DNA from: Rhodocyclaceae bacterium UBA5602
GTDB lineage: Bacteria > Pseudomonadota > Gammaproteobacteria > Burkholderiales > Rhodocyclaceae
DNA length: 16,943 nt
NCBI GenBank assembly: GCA_002424865.1
Contig: DILC01000088.1
Span: forward strand, 30,968 to 47,910
Reading direction: 5' to 3'
A program made the position numbers and the translations under genes. The notes beneath the pieces were generated by a model. It was not told the origin of the DNA and ran no database searches. It saw only the letters and a program-made list of their open reading frames with translations. The number at the start of each line of letters is the position of its first letter. Positions within the stretch are counted from its first letter, which is position 1. Shown here piece after piece: positions 14,712 through 16,943 of this stretch.

Positions 14712-16307
14712 CTATTCAGCCAAACCGCGCCGATAGTGGATGGCTTCGGCCACATGCGCCGCGTTAATGTGCGCAACACCGGCCAGATCGGCGATGCTGC
14801 GGGCGACTTTCAAAATCCGGTGATAAGCGCGTGCTGACAACGACAGGCGCGCCATGGCTTGCGATAACAATCTCGCTCCTGCATCATCTGGCGTGGCGTG
14901 TGCACTCACTTCGGCCGCATCAAGCTGTGCGTTGGGCTTGCCTTGGCGGGCTAATTGCCGATCCCGCGCGGCCATCACCCGCCCCCGCACAATGGCGGAT
15001 GACTCGCCCGGAACACGGGAAGACAGCTCCGCCTCGGCAATCGCTGGCACGTCTATCATCACATCCACGCGATCCAGCAGCGGGCCGGATAACTTGCCGC
15101 GATAGCGCAACACTTGATCCGGCGTGCAGCGGCATTTGCCGGCAGGGTGGCCAAGCCAGCCGCAAGGGCAAGGATTCATCGCCGCCACCAGTTGAAAGCG
15201 CGCCGGAAATTCCGCCCGCCGACCGGCACGCGCGATATGGATCAGGCCCGTTTCCAGCGGCTCGCGCAGGGCTTCGAGCACGCCGCGCTGAAACTCGGGC
15301 AATTCGTCCAAAAACAAGGTGCCGTTATGCGCCAGCGAAATCTCGCCCGGACGCGGCACACTGCCGCCGCCCACCAGCGCGGCGACGGACGCTGAATGAT
15401 GTGGCGAACGAAACGCGCGCCGCCCCCAGTGTTCAAGCTTGAAAATGCCCGCTAACGAATGCACGGCAGCAGCAGCCAAGGCTTCTGCATCCGTCATGGC
15501 GGGCAACAAGCCTGGCAAGCGCTGGGCGAGCATGGATTTCCCCGCGCCAGGCGGACCGCTCATCAACAGGCTATGCCCACCGGCGGCGGCCACTTCCAGC
15601 GCACGCTTGGCCGGCGCCTGACCTTTCACATCGGCCAGATCGGGATACGCAAAAAAAGTCGGCGCTGGCGAGACGGCGTAAGGCGCGATCAGCTCGCAGC
15701 CAGCCAAGTGTGCACACACTTGCAACAGGCTGCTGGCAGGCAGAATCGTCATGCCGCGAATCAAGGCCGCCTCAGGCGCATTGTCAGTCGGCAAAACAAA
15801 CGCACGCTGAATTGCAGTTCCGGTTGCGGCTGTGGCAACCGCGCCTGTGGCTGCCACATCTCCTGCCGTTGTTTCTGCGGCTGTCGTTGCGGCCGATTCC
15901 GCCGTGCGGGTGGCAGTATTTATCGCCGCACACATAGCCAAGGCGCCGCGAATCGGCCGCACCGCCCCGGACAACGCCAATTCGCCCGCGAATTCGTAAT
16001 CATCCAGATCAGGGGCTTTTAACTGCCCCGAGGCAATCACGATACCCAGCGCGATGGGCAAGTCAAAACGGCCGGACTCTTTGGGCAAATCCGCTGGGGC
16101 AAGATTCACCGTAATGCGCCGCTGCGGAAACTCAAACCCGCTATTTAAAATCGCCGCGCGCACGCGGTCGCGCGCCTCCTTCACTTCCGTGTCCGGCAAG
16201 CCGACCAGCGCGAAGCTCGGCAAGCCGCCGGTGAGATGAACTTCAACCGTGACGTCCGGTGCGGATAAACCAGCCAGCGCCCGCGAGCGCAGCGTCGCTA
16301 ACGCCAT
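14712..16307 (-). CDS. comM: ComM / YifB family AAA+ ATPase (Mg-chelatase-like)
   Basis: A 531-residue hexameric AAA+ ATPase. ComM promotes branch migration of recombination intermediates during natural transformation, and is widespread also in non-competent bacteria. Order: N-terminal Lon-protease-like ChlI domain (SFALVGLPDTEVKEARDRVR, 31-50; NLAPADLPKESGRFDLPIA, 68-86), linker, AAA+ core with Walker A GPPGAGKS (251-258) and Walker B LFLDE (331-335), PHHSAS (302-307), the Cys-rich MNPCPCGWLGH...CRCTP (377-396), and a C-terminal helical domain. Odd: residues about 129-166 are a low-complexity Ala/Thr stretch not expected in the family, and residues 211-219 (AVSPAPTFF) are encoded by an inverted copy of repeat E. 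The start ATG 16307 opens the usual MALATLRSRAL. A shortened repeat C lies directly upstream. Confidence 0.95.
   Translation of the reverse strand: MALATLRSRALAGLSAPDVTVEVHLTGGLPSFALVGLPDTEVKEARDRVRAAILNSGFEFPQRRITVNLAPADLPKESGRFDLPIALGIVIASGQLKAPDLDDYEFAGELALSGAVRPIRGALAMCAAINTATRTAESAATTAAETTAGDVAATGAVATAATGTAIQRAFVLPTDNAPEAALIRGMTILPASSLLQVCAHLAGCELIAPYAVSPAPTFFAYPDLADVKGQAPAKRALEVAAAGGHSLLMSGPPGAGKSMLAQRLPGLLPAMTDAEALAAAAVHSLAGIFKLEHWGRRAFRSPHHSASVAALVGGGSVPRPGEISLAHNGTLFLDELPEFQRGVLEALREPLETGLIHIARAGRRAEFPARFQLVAAMNPCPCGWLGHPAGKCRCTPDQVLRYRGKLSGPLLDRVDVMIDVPAIAEAELSSRVPGESSAIVRGRVMAARDRQLARQGKPNAQLDAAEVSAHATPDDAGARLLSQAMARLSLSARAYHRILKVARSIADLAGVAHINAAHVAEAIHYRRGLAE
15653..15678 (+). repeat. 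Dispersed repeat family E, inverted copy in comM
   Basis: On the plus strand it begins AAAAAGTCGGCGCTGG and ends AGACGGCG, identical over 26 bp to the waaA copy. Because comM is on the minus strand it is read in the opposite sense (SPAPTFF), in the linker between the N-terminal domain and the DLADVKGQ start of the AAA+ core. So it is in the opposite orientation relative to the gene compared with waaA and asmA. Confidence 0.8.
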
Positions 16308-16316
16308 GGGTATCGG

Positions 16317-16399
16317 CGTGAACTACGGTGGCAAGCGCGCGGGGCAATCACCGGGCGAAGCGGGCATGCGCGCCGCAGGATGGATTCATGATTCGGAAC
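16317..16399 (-). repeat. Shortened copy of repeat family C upstream of comM
   Basis: Read on the minus strand, it opens GTTCCGAATCATGAATCCATCC, which resembles the repeat C start with a 10-11 base gap and a one-base deletion. It ends with CGCCCGGTGAT, GCGCTTGCC and GTTCACG, resembling 8574-8620. It fills most of the 111-bp gap between ubiK and comM. Homology is judged by eye and weaker than for the other two copies. Confidence 0.5.
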
Positions 16400-16418
16400 G
16401 GAATCGGCGCCATAGGCG

Positions 16419-16703
16419 TTAGCTCGACGCGGGCTGAGAGGTTGTTTGCTGTACTGGCGGCAGGGGGATTTTGCGTTCAGCCGCCAACTCAGCCACCCGC
16501 GCCTCCAGTTGGGCGAGCTTTTCGCAAGCCCGCAGCAATAAGTCACGCTGCACGTCAAACTCTTCACGCGTGACTAAATCCAGCTTGGCAAACACGCTCA
16601 TCAACACCGCGCGGGCGTTTTTTTCCATATCTCCCAAAGGCGAGGCCGCCATGGCAGCAGTAAATTTTGACGCGACTTCTTCAAGAATTTTTGGGTTGAG
16701 CAT
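16419..16703 (-). CDS. ubiK: Ubiquinone biosynthesis accessory factor UbiK (BMFP-domain protein)
   Basis: A 94-residue protein of the UbiK/YqiC (DUF526, BMFP) family, an accessory factor that works with UbiJ in the soluble ubiquinone biosynthesis complex under aerobic conditions. The opening MLNPKILEEVASKF, the amphipathic helix with SPLGDMEKNARAVL, and the C-terminal coiled coil (VTREEFDVQRDLLLRACEKLAQLEARVAEL, split heptads at 44-73) are characteristic. The tail is Pro/Gln/Ser-rich and variable. The start ATG 16703 has AAGGA upstream (spacing 8). It lies 111 bp upstream of comM on the same strand and may be cotranscribed. In related genomes it is often next to glnK-amtB (recalled), which would lie beyond the window end. 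Confidence 0.93.
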   Translation of the reverse strand: MLNPKILEEVASKFTAAMAASPLGDMEKNARAVLMSVFAKLDLVTREEFDVQRDLLLRACEKLAQLEARVAELAAERKIPLPPVQQTTSQPASS

Positions 16704-16714
16704 GATGGTTTTCC

Positions 16715-16759
16715 TTAACGTGAAATACTTGGGCCAAGCGCGCCATGCAATAACCGAGC
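16715..16759 (+). repeat. Dispersed repeat family D, copy 2, abutting the ubiK ribosome site
   Basis: Begins TTAACGTGAAATAC and ends ATAACCGAGC; 40 of 45 positions match 14484-14528. In the ubiK direction, its end (CACGTTAA) runs straight into the AAGGA ribosome site of ubiK, so the repeat forms the 5' leader just upstream of translation initiation. Confidence 0.75.
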
Positions 16760-16806
16760 GCAGCGGACCATGGCGTAGCCCCCCCGTGAGGGACGAGGCG
16801 GGAATT

Positions 16807-16824
16807 CGCGACGCCTGCGTCGCG
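16807..16824. other. Perfect GC-rich inverted repeat (hairpin) upstream of ubiK
   Basis: CGCGACGC CT GCGTCGCG forms an 8-bp perfect stem with a 2-base spacer (4-base loop if the last pair opens). No T tract follows on either strand, so it is not called a terminator. It lies between repeat D and the tandem array. Confidence 0.6.
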
Positions 16825-16872
16825 CCGCCGCAGCCGACTGGCTGTGCAAAGCCGACCGTGTCTCGCCTCGCG

Positions 16873-16943
16873 GATGGGAGGGGCGGGCTCGCCTCCCCGC
16901 GGGGGGGGATGGGAGGGACGGGTTCGCCTCCCCGCGAGGGGAG
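16873..16943 (+). repeat. G-rich 35-bp tandem repeat running off the window end
   Basis: Units start at 16873 and 16908 with GATGGGAGGG and share TCGCCTCCCCGCG; they agree at 31 of 35 positions. A degenerate partial unit (TCTCGCCTCGCGGAT) precedes them. Each unit holds a CTCCCC/GGGGAG-type inverted repeat. An 8-G run (16901-16908) followed by GGGAGGGACGGG gives a canonical G-quadruplex pattern on the plus strand. The array probably continues past 16943. Confidence 0.7.

Noticed and set aside
16901..16908. 8-G run as a phase-variation switch
   Set aside because: It is outside any identified coding sequence and over 190 bp from the ubiK start, so no on/off reading-frame effect can be supported.
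16873..16943. CRISPR array
   Set aside because: Units are directly adjacent at 35-bp period with no unique spacers between them, and no cas genes are seen.
1..16943. tRNA, rRNA, riboswitch or integrase/attachment site
   Set aside because: No conserved tRNA arms, rRNA segments, known riboswitch cores or integrase-like genes were recognised on either strand by eye.

Overview
The window looks like chromosome from a Gram-negative betaproteobacterium. The gene set (RND pump, TolC, WaaA/WaaC lipopolysaccharide core enzymes, AsmA, UbiK) requires an outer membrane. The order pcm-like / rhodanese / tolC / waaA / waaC is one I associate with Nitrosomonadales, including the methylotrophic Methylophilaceae. 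That taxonomic placement is recall and inference, not a database result. No phage, integrase, transposase, CRISPR array, rRNA or tRNA was seen. All conserved genes appear intact.

Layout. (1) 1-5741, plus strand: the last codons of a probable RND adaptor, an RND inner-membrane pump, a Pcm-type methyltransferase that overlaps it, a single-domain rhodanese, and a TolC-type outer-membrane channel. Pump, adaptor and channel could form one tripartite exporter. (2) 5832-8293, minus strand: waaA (Kdo transferase) and waaC (heptosyltransferase I), convergent with tolC. They build the inner core of lipopolysaccharide. (3) 8648-10579, plus strand: a membrane-bound WbpM/CapD-type nucleotide-sugar dehydratase for surface polysaccharide. 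(4) 10869-13774, minus strand: an AsmA-family envelope protein whose stop overlaps the start of a beta-carbonic anhydrase. (5) 13836-14462, plus strand: an exported cysteine-rich protein of unknown function, divergent from asmA. (6) 14712-16703, minus strand: comM (DNA branch-migration ATPase) and ubiK (ubiquinone biosynthesis accessory factor).

The most unusual content is not the genes but several families of short dispersed repeats found by comparing the window with itself. Family E is a ~26-28 bp sequence. It lies inside waaA, asmA and comM, each time in what looks like a variable linker, with a degenerate copy downstream of capD. Family C has a 51-bp block in two intergenic regions and a shortened relative in front of comM. 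Family D is a 45-bp repeat beside the exported-protein gene and directly abutting the ubiK ribosome binding site. A REP-like family has one copy with a hairpin (14574-14661) and one embedded in a 179-bp element with 23-bp inverted ends next to the carbonic anhydrase stop codon. The window ends in a G-rich 35-bp tandem repeat with G-quadruplex potential upstream of ubiK. These repeats fill most of the longer intergenic gaps and mark the genome as rich in small, probably non-autonomous elements.

Other points of interest are a Pcm-type protein lacking the usual catalytic-serine loop, and in-frame insertions in WaaA and ComM.
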